Assembly: GCA_902806065.1 (NCBI GenBank)
Contig: CADCVE010000094.1
Coordinates: 1-64,000, forward strand
Source: an uncultured Rubrobacteraceae bacterium
GTDB lineage: Bacteria > Actinomycetota > Rubrobacteria > Rubrobacterales > Rubrobacteraceae
Direction of reading: 5' to 3'
Length of the DNA stretch: 64,000 nt
A program made the position numbers and the translations under genes. Shown here piece by piece: positions 53,356-61,260 of this stretch (positions within the stretch are counted from its first letter, which is position 1; the number at the start of each line of letters is the position of its first letter). The notes under the pieces were generated by a model that was not told the origin of the DNA, searched no databases, and was given only the letters and a program-made list of their open reading frames with translations.

Positions 53356-54363
53356 GTGCTAGGAAACCTCTGTGACGTGCCGGGCGTGCTCGTCGGTCAC
53401 GCTACGGATGAAATCGGTCTGACCGGTTGCACGGCGGTTCTCTTCGATGCCCCGGCGGGGGCGGTCGTTGGCGTGGACGTGCGCGGGTCGTCGCCCGGGA
53501 CACGCGAGACGGACCTGCTCAGCCCCATTGGCCGCGTCGAAGAGACCCACGCCATACTCTTGACCGGAGGCAGTGCCTTCGGCCTCGGGGCGGCTGGTGG
53601 CGTCGTGAGCTATCTCGAAGAGAAGGGCGTCGGTTACGATGTGGGGGTGGCCCGCATCCCGATGGTCCCGGCCGCGGTGATCTTCGACCTCGCCGCCGGT
53701 GACTCCAACGCACGTCCCGGCGAGCACATGGGTTATGAAGCTGCGGCTGCCGCCGGGAGTGGTAACTTCGCGCAGGGCAGCGTCGGCGCGGGGATGGGCG
53801 CCACCGTAGGCAAGGTTCTCGGACCCGAGCGGGCGATGAAGGGCGGTCTGGGGAGCGTATCCATCGATCTCCCCGGGGGCCTCGTAGTCGCGGCGATTGC
53901 CGTGGTCAACGCCTTCGGAGACATCCGCGATCCCTCGACCGGCGATATAGTCTCCGGACCGAGGCTGCCGGACGGCACAATCGCCGACTCCGTGGAGCAT
54001 CTCGCGGAGGCGGCACGCTTCATGCGGTGGGGTAGCAACACTACCCTGGGGATAGTGGCGACCAACGCCCGTCTCACCCGGCCTCAGGCTACCAAGATCG
54101 CCCAGATGGCCCAGGACGGCCTCGCCCGCACCATCTCGCCGGTGCACACATCCATAGACGGCGATACTGTCTTCGCCGCCTCTATCGGTGGGCCGCCGAA
54201 CGAAGAGAATCGTGACTCTACTGGAGATCCTATCGGGGTAGTGGCGGCCCCTGACGTGGTGGGGGCTTTCGGGGCGCGCGTGATGGCCGAGGCCGTGCTG
54301 CGCGCCGTCCGTGTCGCGAGAGGTGTGCCAGGTCTCCCAGCCGTCTCCGACGCTGTGACATAG
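53356..54363 (+). CDS. P1-family aminopeptidase/D-esterase (DmpA type)
   Basis: The 335-residue enzyme belongs to the self-processing P1 peptidases. It has LTGCTAVLFDAPAGAVVGVDVRG, the LLTGGSAFGLGAAGGVVSYLEE segment, GSVGAGMGATVGKVLG and VVNAFGDIRDPSTG. The nucleophile serine/threonine region NTTLGIVATNA is present at about residue 225. Family members cut N-terminal residues from peptides or amides. GTG start. It begins ten bases after ricT. Confidence 0.88.
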   Translation: MLGNLCDVPGVLVGHATDEIGLTGCTAVLFDAPAGAVVGVDVRGSSPGTRETDLLSPIGRVEETHAILLTGGSAFGLGAAGGVVSYLEEKGVGYDVGVARIPMVPAAVIFDLAAGDSNARPGEHMGYEAAAAAGSGNFAQGSVGAGMGATVGKVLGPERAMKGGLGSVSIDLPGGLVVAAIAVVNAFGDIRDPSTGDIVSGPRLPDGTIADSVEHLAEAARFMRWGSNTTLGIVATNARLTRPQATKIAQMAQDGLARTISPVHTSIDGDTVFAASIGGPPNEENRDSTGDPIGVVAAPDVVGAFGARVMAEAVLRAVRVARGVPGLPAVSDAVT

Positions 54364-54448
54364 AGTAGCTGGCTTTATCAGGCTGGCGAGTCGGCCCTGT
54401 TGCTGCTGGCGCAAGATCTAGACAGCGCGTTCCAGGAGAAAAGAGCAA

Positions 54449-54656
54449 ATGGGCGATGAGGAGATCCTGGAAGAAGGTATACCTGGTGAAGGTCGTGTGA
54501 GTGTGTGATCTGCGGTAAAGAGACCGACGGGGAGTTTTCCAGGGTGGTCATCTCCCGAGCCCACACAAGCTAGTCGTATGCAAGGAGTGCTTCCATGGCA
54601 GGCACAACCGTATGCAACGCGTTGATGAGTACTTCGTTTACAACGTGGACTATTGA
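54449..54656 (+). pseudogene. Small two-CxxC zinc-ribbon gene, frame broken
   Basis: ATG 54449, with AGGAG eleven bases ahead, opens a frame that stops at a TGA after RVSV. One base off, the reading continues CVICGKETDGEFSRVVIS, then in a third frame PSPHKLVVCKECFHGRHNRM and DEYFVYNVDY, ending at TGA 54654-54656. Two CxxC knuckles about 30 residues apart are typical of small zinc ribbons. Two frameshifts are required. It is either decayed or contains sequencing errors; the function is unknown. Confidence 0.45.
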
Positions 54657-54747
54657 CGAAGAGCTGGAGGAAAAGGTCCGGTGGGGCTACGAAAAGCAGC
54701 TCTTAGCCAACAGTTGTCACGCGCCAGCTAGCAGATTCTCATTAAAG

Positions 54748-54780
54748 AAGCCCCGTCAACCAACTTGGTTGACGGGGCTT
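54748..54780. terminator. Perfect 15-bp hairpin terminator
   Basis: AAGCCCCGTCAACCA (54748-54762) pairs perfectly with 54766-54780 over a three-base loop. A-rich sequence to the left and CTTTCT to the right suit bidirectional use. It separates the plus-strand P1 peptidase region from the convergent minus-strand alcohol dehydrogenase gene. Confidence 0.85.
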
Positions 54781-54830
54781 TCTACAGAGGATGACTTCTC
54801 TTAGCTGAAAGGTGACGGCTAAAAGTTCCC

Positions 54831-55889
54831 TTACGCTGCCGCGCCTTCGGGGATCAGGATGCCCCGTCCGCCGGGTATGCGGCCGTTGTTGAGGTCGTTG
54901 ACCGCGTCGTTGACCGCGTCGAGCGAGTAAGTAGTGGTTTGCAGGCTGACCTTGCCCTGGGCCTGTAGCGTCATAAGCTCGGCCAGGTCATTGTAGGTGC
55001 CGACCAGGTTGCCGACGATGTTGCGCTCGCTGGAGATGACGTCTATCGTTGGAACCTCTATGGTACCGCCGTAGCCGATGATGTAGTGAGAGCCGGCGCG
55101 CTTCGTGATGTTCCACCCGTCCTTCTCGGCGCCCATCTCGCCGACGAAGTCGAGCACGACCTCGGCGCCGTTGCCGTCGGTCATCTCTAGGATCTTGTCT
55201 ACGTGTGAGCCGTCCGCGAGGACGGTCTGGTCGGCGCCGAGTTTTTTGGCTACTTCCAGCGCCTCCTCGGAGCGATCCATGACGATGACCTCAGTGGCGC
55301 ACAGCGCCTTCAAGGACTGGATGCCGATATGACCCAGGCCTCCGGCCCCTATGACCACCGTCCGCGTCCCGGGGGGCAACATCGGCACTGCCTTCTTTAC
55401 CGCGTGGTAGGCGGTAAGCCCCGCGTCGGCGTGAGCGGCGACATCCTGAGGCTCCACGCCGTCGGGCAGTTTGATCACGGCCCGCGCGTTGGTCTTGAGG
55501 AGTTCCGCCATACCCCCGTCGGTGTCGATGCCAGGGAAGAGGGGGTTCACACAGTGCATGTCGTCCCCGTTACGGCACGCCCGGCACAGGCCGCAGGTGA
55601 TGTGCGGGTGCACGATGACAGCGTCGCCCACCTCGACGTTGGAGACCGCCGAGCCGACCTCGTGTACCCAGCCGGCGTTCTCGTGTCCCGGGGTGTAGGG
55701 TAGCTCTATGCCGACCAGAGGAGCCCACTGGCCCTCGATTATGTGCAGGTCCGTCCGGCAGAGGCCAGCTCCGCCGATGCGCACGATCACGTCCAGGGGA
55801 CCATCGGCTTTGGGTTCCTCCACCTCTTCGATCTTCAGCGGCTCGGTACCTATGTCCTCGTTGTACTCATACAGTCGCGCTGCTTTCAC
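54831..55889 (-). CDS. Zinc-dependent NAD(P) alcohol dehydrogenase of the monooxygenase cluster
   Basis: From GTG 55889, preceded by GAGGAGG, the 352-residue MDR enzyme has catalytic zinc ligands in GLCRTDLH and PGHENAGW. The structural-zinc set is CGLCRACRNGDDMHC and the nucleotide-binding loop VIGAGGLGHIG. It probably oxidises the alcohol produced by the diiron monooxygenase encoded to the right, as dehydrogenases do in actinobacterial propane-monooxygenase loci. Its start overlaps the DUF59 gene by 4 bases. It is last in the minus-strand arm. Confidence 0.9.
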   Translation of the reverse strand: MKAARLYEYNEDIGTEPLKIEEVEEPKADGPLDVIVRIGGAGLCRTDLHIIEGQWAPLVGIELPYTPGHENAGWVHEVGSAVSNVEVGDAVIVHPHITCGLCRACRNGDDMHCVNPLFPGIDTDGGMAELLKTNARAVIKLPDGVEPQDVAAHADAGLTAYHAVKKAVPMLPPGTRTVVIGAGGLGHIGIQSLKALCATEVIVMDRSEEALEVAKKLGADQTVLADGSHVDKILEMTDGNGAEVVLDFVGEMGAEKDGWNITKRAGSHYIIGYGGTIEVPTIDVISSERNIVGNLVGTYNDLAELMTLQAQGKVSLQTTTYSLDAVNDAVNDLNNGRIPGGRGILIPEGAAA

Positions 55890-56584
55890 GCGGTTGCCTC
55901 CTCGGGGTCTGGAATTCCATAACGGGTGGCCAGAAGCCCCCGGCACATCCCGGCGTTCCCTTCGATGCTCAACCGGGTTAGCCTGGCGAACCGGAGGTGA
56001 TCCACGACTGCCCCTTCGGGTACCGGGTTGCCGTCAGGATCCACCACGAGTGGCGCCTCTGGACACGTGTCTAGCCCAAGCTCCTCCCTGCGGCTCAGGT
56101 ACTTCTCCTTCGTCTCGGATGCTGGCACTTCTTCGAGCCGCATCCGCGCCAACTCCTTAGCGGAGCGTCCCGCCGCCAGGAGTTCCCGGCACAGGCGCTC
56201 CTGACGGGCGACGAAGGCCTTGCGGCGGAAGATGGTGCGTAACTCTTCCAGGCTCTCCCCCTCGGTGTCTCCGGGGAAGGTGCCCTCGAAGCCTCGCTCC
56301 TGCGCCATGCCGGCGTTGATCTCCGGGGAGGCGTGGTGGTCGTCCAGGATAATACGCGCTCTCTCGACGCCCGGTACCGACAGCACCGCCGCCTTGGCGT
56401 CCGCCACCATCAAGTAGGCGAAGTTGGGCGCGCAGAAGGGGGTTGGGAGCCTGAGCCGGACATCCACCTCGTCGTCCGCGACCTGGAGGTCGGCCACGAA
56501 CTTCAGGTCCGTGATCGGCTCGTCTAGCTCGGGGTCCCGGACGCCCGAAAGGGCGTCCAGGACCGCTGCCTCGGTAGGCTTCAC
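55886..56584 (-). CDS. DUF59/MIP18-family metal-sulfur assembly-like protein
   Basis: GTG at 56584 overlaps the TGA of the amidohydrolase gene and gives 232 residues. The longer open frame above it is antisense noise. The N-terminal 100 residues form the DUF59 domain: ALSGVRDPELDEPITDL, VRLRLPTPFCAPNFAY (conserved cysteine) and VERARIILDDHHASPEI. The C-terminal half is family-specific. DUF59 proteins help to insert iron-sulfur clusters or other metal centres. Here it may help mature the diiron hydroxylase or its ferredoxin; this is inference. Confidence 0.82.
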   Translation of the reverse strand: MKPTEAAVLDALSGVRDPELDEPITDLKFVADLQVADDEVDVRLRLPTPFCAPNFAYLMVADAKAAVLSVPGVERARIILDDHHASPEINAGMAQERGFEGTFPGDTEGESLEELRTIFRRKAFVARQERLCRELLAAGRSAKELARMRLEEVPASETKEKYLSRREELGLDTCPEAPLVVDPDGNPVPEGAVVDHLRFARLTRLSIEGNAGMCRGLLATRYGIPDPEEATA

Positions 56585-57615
56585 CGTACGGGAGCCTCCG
56601 GGTAGGTGTCCTCGCTGCCGGCGGCCACCGCTTCCGGCTGCGGGATTTCGGAGGGCACCTCGAGGTCGTACAAACGTGCGGCGTTGAGCCCCAGGACCTT
56701 GCGCTTTATGTCCGGGGTGAGCTGGTCGTACTCGTCCATCTCCTCGGGGATCTGGAAATCCACGAACTTCTCGACGAGCCACTTGGGCTGCCAGATAGCG
56801 TAATCGCTGGCAAAGAGGATGCGATCTTCGTCCAGCCAGTACAAAAGCTCGCCCATTATGCGCGCGAAGTACTTGGGCCTGGTGTGCATGAATGGCATTG
56901 CTACCGCCATGCCGGCGTAGACGTTGGGCTCCTGCACGGCGATCCAGCAGAAGTCCTCCAGCCGTGGCAACCCTATGTGCTCGACGATGAAGTTGAGGTT
57001 GGGGAAGAGAGACGCCGCCTCGTCCACGTCCGCGACATCGAACGCGTCCTTGTTCAAGGGCGTGATCGTCGGTCCCTTGTGGACGTGGATGTTCTTTATC
57101 CCTAGCTCCTCGCACTTCTCCAGGTGGCGTTTGGCCCACTCGTCCTTGAGGCTCCAGCCCTTCGATTGGCCGTTCCACTCAGCGGTGTAGAGCTTTACAC
57201 CCTTGAGGCTGTAACGGTTGGTCAGTTCCTCAAGATACTCCAAGCCTTGCTCGCCAGAGCGTGGGTCGAACGAACCGTTGAGGATGAACTTGTCCGGGTA
57301 CTTCTCCTTGAGCACCGCGTCCTGCTCGGTGGTGTTGAAGCCGTTTACGTAGAAGTCCTTGAGGTAGGTCGGTTGGAAGATAGCCTTGTCTACGTATCCG
57401 ATCTCGAAGAGGTCGTGCATCATGTCCTCTTCGGAGTACTTCTGGAATTTCTCCTCGGGCCAGAGGTACTCCTCGGGGCTCAAAGCGCTATGGTAGCCGT
57501 AGAAGCAGTCGATGAACTGCTTACCGTGGATGTTTGCCTGGTTCTCCGGGCTCCCGTCCCAGAAATGGACGTGCCCGTCTACCACGAAATACTTCTCGCC
57601 GTCTTTCTCGTACAA
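56581..57615 (-). CDS. Amidohydrolase-family protein of the monooxygenase cluster
   Basis: Start chosen at TTG 57615, nine bases after AAGGAG (57630-57625); the frame extends to GTG 57636. The 344-residue protein has the metal-binding motif VDGHVHFW (HxH), GIKNIHVHKGPT, FIVEHIGLPR and LFASDYAIW, as in amidohydrolase-2/ACMSD-like enzymes. Genes of this type accompany mimABCD and prmABCD operons in mycobacteria and rhodococci. Their reaction there is unclear and may concern assembly of the monooxygenase. Overlaps the next gene. Confidence 0.88.
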   Translation of the reverse strand: MYEKDGEKYFVVDGHVHFWDGSPENQANIHGKQFIDCFYGYHSALSPEEYLWPEEKFQKYSEEDMMHDLFEIGYVDKAIFQPTYLKDFYVNGFNTTEQDAVLKEKYPDKFILNGSFDPRSGEQGLEYLEELTNRYSLKGVKLYTAEWNGQSKGWSLKDEWAKRHLEKCEELGIKNIHVHKGPTITPLNKDAFDVADVDEAASLFPNLNFIVEHIGLPRLEDFCWIAVQEPNVYAGMAVAMPFMHTRPKYFARIMGELLYWLDEDRILFASDYAIWQPKWLVEKFVDFQIPEEMDEYDQLTPDIKRKVLGLNAARLYDLEVPSEIPQPEAVAAGSEDTYPEAPVR

Positions 57616-57636
57616 GGTGATTCTCTCCTTTCCCAC

Positions 57637-57882
57637 TACACCGCATAGGCGCAGCTAAACGATACATCCCCCGAGCTTCTACCTCTATACTGTGATTTGA
57701 GTTACACGAAAAAGGTATTCTGCCCAAACCAGATTAGAGGGTTTGCAATATTCCGGCGCCACCTCCTTTCCCTGACCGAAAACTGGCTGTTATTGTAACC
57801 AATACAGCATCTTCCTGCCACCGTCTCACTCGAATCGTGGCTTCCACTGTGTGGCGAGCGTGCTCCGCGTGCTATTGCTTCT
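57637..57882. other. Intergenic gap inside the minus-strand arm
   Basis: This 246-base gap between the ferredoxin and amidohydrolase genes is AT-richer than its surroundings and has no gene. On the minus strand a TATAGA-like -10 with a weak -35 lies near 57690, so a second start of transcription for the amidohydrolase-DUF59-dehydrogenase part is possible. No hairpin terminator stands out. Confidence 0.3.
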
Positions 57883-58248
57883 CTAGTACGGCCTCTCGAT
57901 CCACTCGGGTTCCGGGGTGATCTCCTCTTCGGGCTTGGCCCCCGCCTCGTTGGCCCCGGTACCGCTTACGGTCTGCAAGACTCGCACCTTCATGTCCTCT
58001 TCGCAGTAGATCTGGCACGAGAGCCGCACCTTCTCCAAAAGGTCACGCATCTCGAGGATCACCATCTCCGCCTGGGTCATCTCCTCGGGCTCACCCTCCA
58101 AAAACTCTACCTGACAGGTGGCGCACTTCGCGTAGCTCCCGCACACGTGCATAATGTCCACCTTCGCGTCCTCCTCGATAGCCAGGACCATCCGCTTACC
58201 GTCCTCGACGTCGAAGGTGCCTTCTCCCTCTACATCTAGCTTTGGCAT
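57883..58248 (-). CDS. 2Fe-2S ferredoxin
   Basis: The 121-residue protein has a plant/adrenodoxin-type cluster motif: C36, C42 and C45 (HVCGSYAKCATC) and C78 (RLSCQ), with another cysteine at C82. The tail is acidic and proline-rich. It can carry electrons to an oxygenase or dehydrogenase. It starts inside the end of the IclR gene (13-base overlap) and divergent to the hydroxylase. The cluster reductase already carries its own ferredoxin domain, so this extra carrier is unexpected. Confidence 0.88.
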   Translation of the reverse strand: MPKLDVEGEGTFDVEDGKRMVLAIEEDAKVDIMHVCGSYAKCATCQVEFLEGEPEEMTQAEMVILEMRDLLEKVRLSCQIYCEEDMKVRVLQTVSGTGANEAGAKPEEEITPEPEWIERPY

Positions 58249-59081
58249 CCGTCTCTCCTCTCGTTCCTCTGGAAAGCAACGTCTTCGAGCCGCGCCGAAG
58301 CCGCCCCGGCCGCCCGTTGGACCATCTCTATGAGCTGCGATCCTTCGCTCCGGATACGCCGGGCCGTGGTAGAGAGACCTATGGCGCCTTCCACTTTACC
58401 GCCCTGGCTCTTAACCGGCGCCGCCACGCCGCAGAGATTCTGCGTGAATTCTTCGAAGTCCGTAGCCACCCCCACCATGCGAACCTTGTTCAGGTGGGCG
58501 TGCAACTGGGCGGGCCGGACGATGGTTCGCGGCGTAAAGGCCTCCAGACCGTGATCGGCTATGTAGTCCTCCACGTATTCGGAGCCCATGTCAGCCAACA
58601 GCACTTTGCCCAACGCTAGCGCGTGGGAGGCGCCGTGAAATCCTTTCGCCACCCCCACGGGAGGGCTCCGCGGCGGGGATTTCACCTGCGTTACCTCCAC
58701 TTCCCCGCCCGATAGTACCGCAGCGTAGGCGTACCTCTGGGCGCGCCACGCAAGCTCCTCGACGACCGGCTCGATCCTGAGGTCGAAGTCGCTCTTGGAA
58801 CTCTCACTGAGCCTGGAGATGGCGGGGCCGATCCTGTAGCCCCCGCAACGAGGAACCTTCTCGATGTACCCCTCCTCAACTAGTATGTTGAGCAGGTAGT
58901 AGCAACTAGAGAGGTTGGTCCCTACCTCGCAGGCTAGCTCCTTCGCCGTCAACCTCTCACCTCGCTGGCTGACGAGGTCCATGATTCTGAAGACTCGCCG
59001 GACGCTCTTGAACTTGAGATCGCCCTGCTTCTCACCCATCAGGGAGTTGCTAGAGCCTCTGCCCTCATAATTGGGCTTCAT
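58236..59081 (-). CDS. IclR-family transcriptional regulator
   Basis: The 281-residue regulator has an N-terminal winged helix (SVRRVFRIMDLVSQRGERLTAKELACEVGTNLSSCYYLLNILVEEGYIE). An IclR effector-binding domain follows (GASHALALGKVLLA, FEEFTQNLCGVAAPV, GAIGLSTTARRI). It is transcribed divergently from the hydroxylase gene and leads the minus-strand arm, so it probably senses the substrate or a product and controls both arms. ATG 59081 is the likely start; ATG 59039 is possible. Confidence 0.92.
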   Translation of the reverse strand: MKPNYEGRGSSNSLMGEKQGDLKFKSVRRVFRIMDLVSQRGERLTAKELACEVGTNLSSCYYLLNILVEEGYIEKVPRCGGYRIGPAISRLSESSKSDFDLRIEPVVEELAWRAQRYAYAAVLSGGEVEVTQVKSPPRSPPVGVAKGFHGASHALALGKVLLADMGSEYVEDYIADHGLEAFTPRTIVRPAQLHAHLNKVRMVGVATDFEEFTQNLCGVAAPVKSQGGKVEGAIGLSTTARRIRSEGSQLIEMVQRAAGAASARLEDVAFQRNERRDGCQS

Positions 59082-59149
59082 CGATGCTTACCCCTAAACT
59101 CCTCTTCGCTTGCCCCTGCATCGCATTCTATCTTCTCTAACACACCGGG

Positions 59150-59189
59150 TTTTCCATTTTTCTGTGATTTTTTGCACATTGTTGGAAAA
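59150..59189. promoter_or_regulatory. Candidate operator between the two arms
   Basis: TTTTCCA at 59150-59156 and TGGAAAA at 59183-59189 form a perfect 7-bp inverted repeat with a 26-base spacer in the divergent intergenic region. IclR proteins bind palindromic sites near divergent promoters, so this is a candidate target for the regulator encoded to the left. The spacing is wider than usual. Confidence 0.3.
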
Positions 59190-59204
59190 AGCACACCTCG
59201 ATTC

Positions 59205-59233
59205 TTGTAGCTTTTGGCACTCGCTTCTATCAT
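59205..59233 (+). promoter_or_regulatory. Candidate promoter for the monooxygenase alpha-subunit gene
   Basis: TTGTAG (59205-59210), a 17-base spacer and TATCAT (59228-59233) form a reasonable sigma-70-type promoter. It would leave a leader of roughly 100 bases before the GTG at 59346. The inverted repeat at 59150-59189 lies just upstream. Confidence 0.35.
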
Positions 59234-59345
59234 GGCCCTACAAGTTAAAGAGGTAGCAAAGGGGGCGATAGGGGAATTAGGGGAAAAGGTAGTCCCAAAC
59301 TATAGTTACAGGGCGAGTCGTTTTCGAGAGGAGTGAGTAAAGCTA

Positions 59346-60983
59346 GTGGCGCGCAAAAGCGTTTCCAAGGCTCACGCGAAGATCCAGGAGCTTTCCTGGG
59401 AGCCGACCTTCGTAGAGAAGGATCCCAAGTACAAGACCGACTACACGTTCAAGGAGGGCGGGCAGAAGGACCCGATGAAGCAAGTTCTGCAGTCCTACTT
59501 CCCCATGCAGGAGGAGAAGGACCATCGGGTTTACGGCGCCGTTGACGCCGCGATCCGCGGGAACATGTGGCGTCAGGTGCAGCCGCGGTGGATGGAGTGG
59601 CAGAAGCTCTTTTTGAGCATCATTCCTTTCCCGGAGATATCGGCTGCAAGGGCGATGCCACTATTAACGGAGGCCGTGCCGAACCCCGAGATCCACAACG
59701 GGCTCGCGTTCCAGATGATCGACGAGGTAAGGCACTCGACGATTCAGATGAACCTCAAGCGCGAGTACATGAGGAACTACATCGACCCCGCCGGGTTCGA
59801 CATCACCGAGAAGGCTTTCTCCAACAACTACGCGGGGACCATCGGCCGCCAGTTCGGCGAGGGGTTCACCACCGGCGACGCTTTGACGGCGTGCAACATC
59901 TACCTGCAGGTCGTGGCGGAGACGGCGTTCACGAACACCTTGTTCGTGGCGATGCCGTCCGAAGCGGCTGCAAACGGCGACTATCTGCTGCCCACCGTGT
60001 TCCTCTCGGTGCAGTCCGACGAGTCGCGGCACATGAACAACGGTTACGGCACTCTCTTGATGGCGCTGGCCAACGACGAAAACAAGGACCTCATAGAGCG
60101 CGACCTTATCTACTCGATCTGGAACCAGCACGCCGTCGTGGACGCCGCGATCGGGACGATTATCGACTATGGTTCCAAGGACCGGCGTAAGGACCGCGAT
60201 AGCTACGCGGAGATGTGGAAGCGGTGGTACTACGATGACTACTATCGCAGCTACCTGGTGCCGCTCGAGAAGTACGGCCTGAAGGTCCCGCACGACGTCG
60301 TCGAGGACGCCTGGAGAAGGATCTCGGACGACTTCTACCACCACCACGTGGCCCAGTTCTTCGCCACCGGCTGGCCGGTCAACTACTGGCGCATCGATCC
60401 GATGACCGATGAAGACTTCGAGTGGTTCGAGAACAAGTACCCCGGCTGGTACGACAAGTTCGGCAAGTGGTGGGAGCACTACAGTTCGCTCTCCGAGCCA
60501 AACGGCCACAACCCGATAGCGTTCGAGAACACCGGCTACGTGTACCCACACCGCTGCTGGAGCTGCATGGTTCCGTGCCTGATCCGCGAGGACACCATCA
60601 TGGACTACGTGGACGGCCAGTGGAGGACCTACTGCCACAAGTGGTGCCACTGGCAGGACACGGTGGCCTACCGCGAGGAGTACAAGGGCCGTCCGACGCC
60701 CGCCATGGGCAAGATGACCGGCAAGCGCGAGTGGGAGTCCCTCTACCACGGCTGGGACCTAGCCGACATCCAGCACGACCTCGGCTATGTCCGCAGCGAC
60801 GGCAAGACCCTGGTCCCGCAGCCGCACGTCCAGTTCGAGCAGGACAAGATGTGGACCACGGACCACTGCAAAGGCATCGAGTTCCAGAGCCCGAACGTGC
60901 TGCTGAACGAGATGTCCGACGAGGAGCGCGAGAAGCACATGGAGGAGTACAAGCAAGGCTTCACCATCAACGACACTCTCTAG
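59346..60983 (+). CDS. prmA: Propane 2-monooxygenase-type diiron hydroxylase, alpha subunit
   Basis: The 545-residue protein carries all six diiron ligands of bacterial multicomponent monooxygenases: E97 (FPEISA), E127 and H130 (DEVRH), E192 (AETAF), E226 and H229 (DESRH). It oxidises small hydrocarbons or ketones with oxygen. Length and sequence (WRQVQPRWMEWQKLFLSIIPFPE, CWSCMVPCLIRED) match the actinobacterial propane-monooxygenase group (PrmA/MimA) rather than methane or toluene enzymes. The exact substrate is unknown. GTG start, GAGGAG ahead. Followed by a strong terminator. Confidence 0.93.
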   Translation: MARKSVSKAHAKIQELSWEPTFVEKDPKYKTDYTFKEGGQKDPMKQVLQSYFPMQEEKDHRVYGAVDAAIRGNMWRQVQPRWMEWQKLFLSIIPFPEISAARAMPLLTEAVPNPEIHNGLAFQMIDEVRHSTIQMNLKREYMRNYIDPAGFDITEKAFSNNYAGTIGRQFGEGFTTGDALTACNIYLQVVAETAFTNTLFVAMPSEAAANGDYLLPTVFLSVQSDESRHMNNGYGTLLMALANDENKDLIERDLIYSIWNQHAVVDAAIGTIIDYGSKDRRKDRDSYAEMWKRWYYDDYYRSYLVPLEKYGLKVPHDVVEDAWRRISDDFYHHHVAQFFATGWPVNYWRIDPMTDEDFEWFENKYPGWYDKFGKWWEHYSSLSEPNGHNPIAFENTGYVYPHRCWSCMVPCLIREDTIMDYVDGQWRTYCHKWCHWQDTVAYREEYKGRPTPAMGKMTGKREWESLYHGWDLADIQHDLGYVRSDGKTLVPQPHVQFEQDKMWTTDHCKGIEFQSPNVLLNEMSDEEREKHMEEYKQGFTINDTL

Positions 60984-61020
60984 ATTACCTCGGTCCGGCT
61001 AAAATTTAGCCGGGAAGCTA

Positions 61021-61057
61021 AAGAGGAGCGGCCGGATTGCCCGGCCGCTCCTCTTTT
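61021..61057 (+). terminator. Strong hairpin terminator or attenuator between alpha subunit and reductase
   Basis: AAGAGGAGCGGCCGG (61021-61035) pairs perfectly with 61041-61055 over a five-base loop and runs into TTTTCTT. A smaller hairpin (CCGGCTA with TAGCCGG, 60995-61013) precedes it. The hairpin lies 38 bases after the prmA stop and would stop or thin transcription before the reductase gene. Confidence 0.8.
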
Positions 61058-61156
61058 CTTACATCATGCGTTCGGATTCCGATATTGTAGGAATTTCTGA
61101 ATCGTTTTGTGCATATGCATACATATTCTAACATTGAAGGAAACGTCAATTTCGTT

Positions 61157-61185
61157 TTGACCTGGATACTTTTCGTATGTAAGAT
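61157..61185 (+). promoter_or_regulatory. Candidate second promoter before the reductase gene
   Basis: TTGACC (61157-61162), a 17-base spacer and TAAGAT (61180-61185) form a good sigma-70-type promoter in an AT-rich stretch between the terminator and the reductase gene. A 10-bp palindrome TGCATATGCA lies at 61110-61119 upstream. It would start transcription about 70 bases before the reductase ATG. Confidence 0.45.
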
Positions 61186-61260
61186 CACATTCGAAAGGGG
61201 ATCATAAGCTAGTTGGCGGTGGGGTAATTCTAGGCGGGAAAGGAGTTGGGTAGCCGGGTC

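Noticed and set aside
56585-57178. Upstream extension of the DUF59 gene frame
   Set aside because: It is the out-of-frame shadow of the amidohydrolase gene on the same strand; the DUF59 fold starts at GTG 56584, which overlaps the amidohydrolase stop.
59211-59240. Sigma-54 promoter before the hydroxylase gene (TGGCAC near 59215)
   Set aside because: The expected GC element of the -12 box is not found at the right distance, and no sigma-54 activator gene is adjacent; a sigma-70-type site fits better.
59664-60749. 361-codon antisense open frame opposite the hydroxylase
   Set aside because: Low-complexity valine/leucine/histidine translation, no ribosome-binding site, opposite a gene with all diiron ligands.
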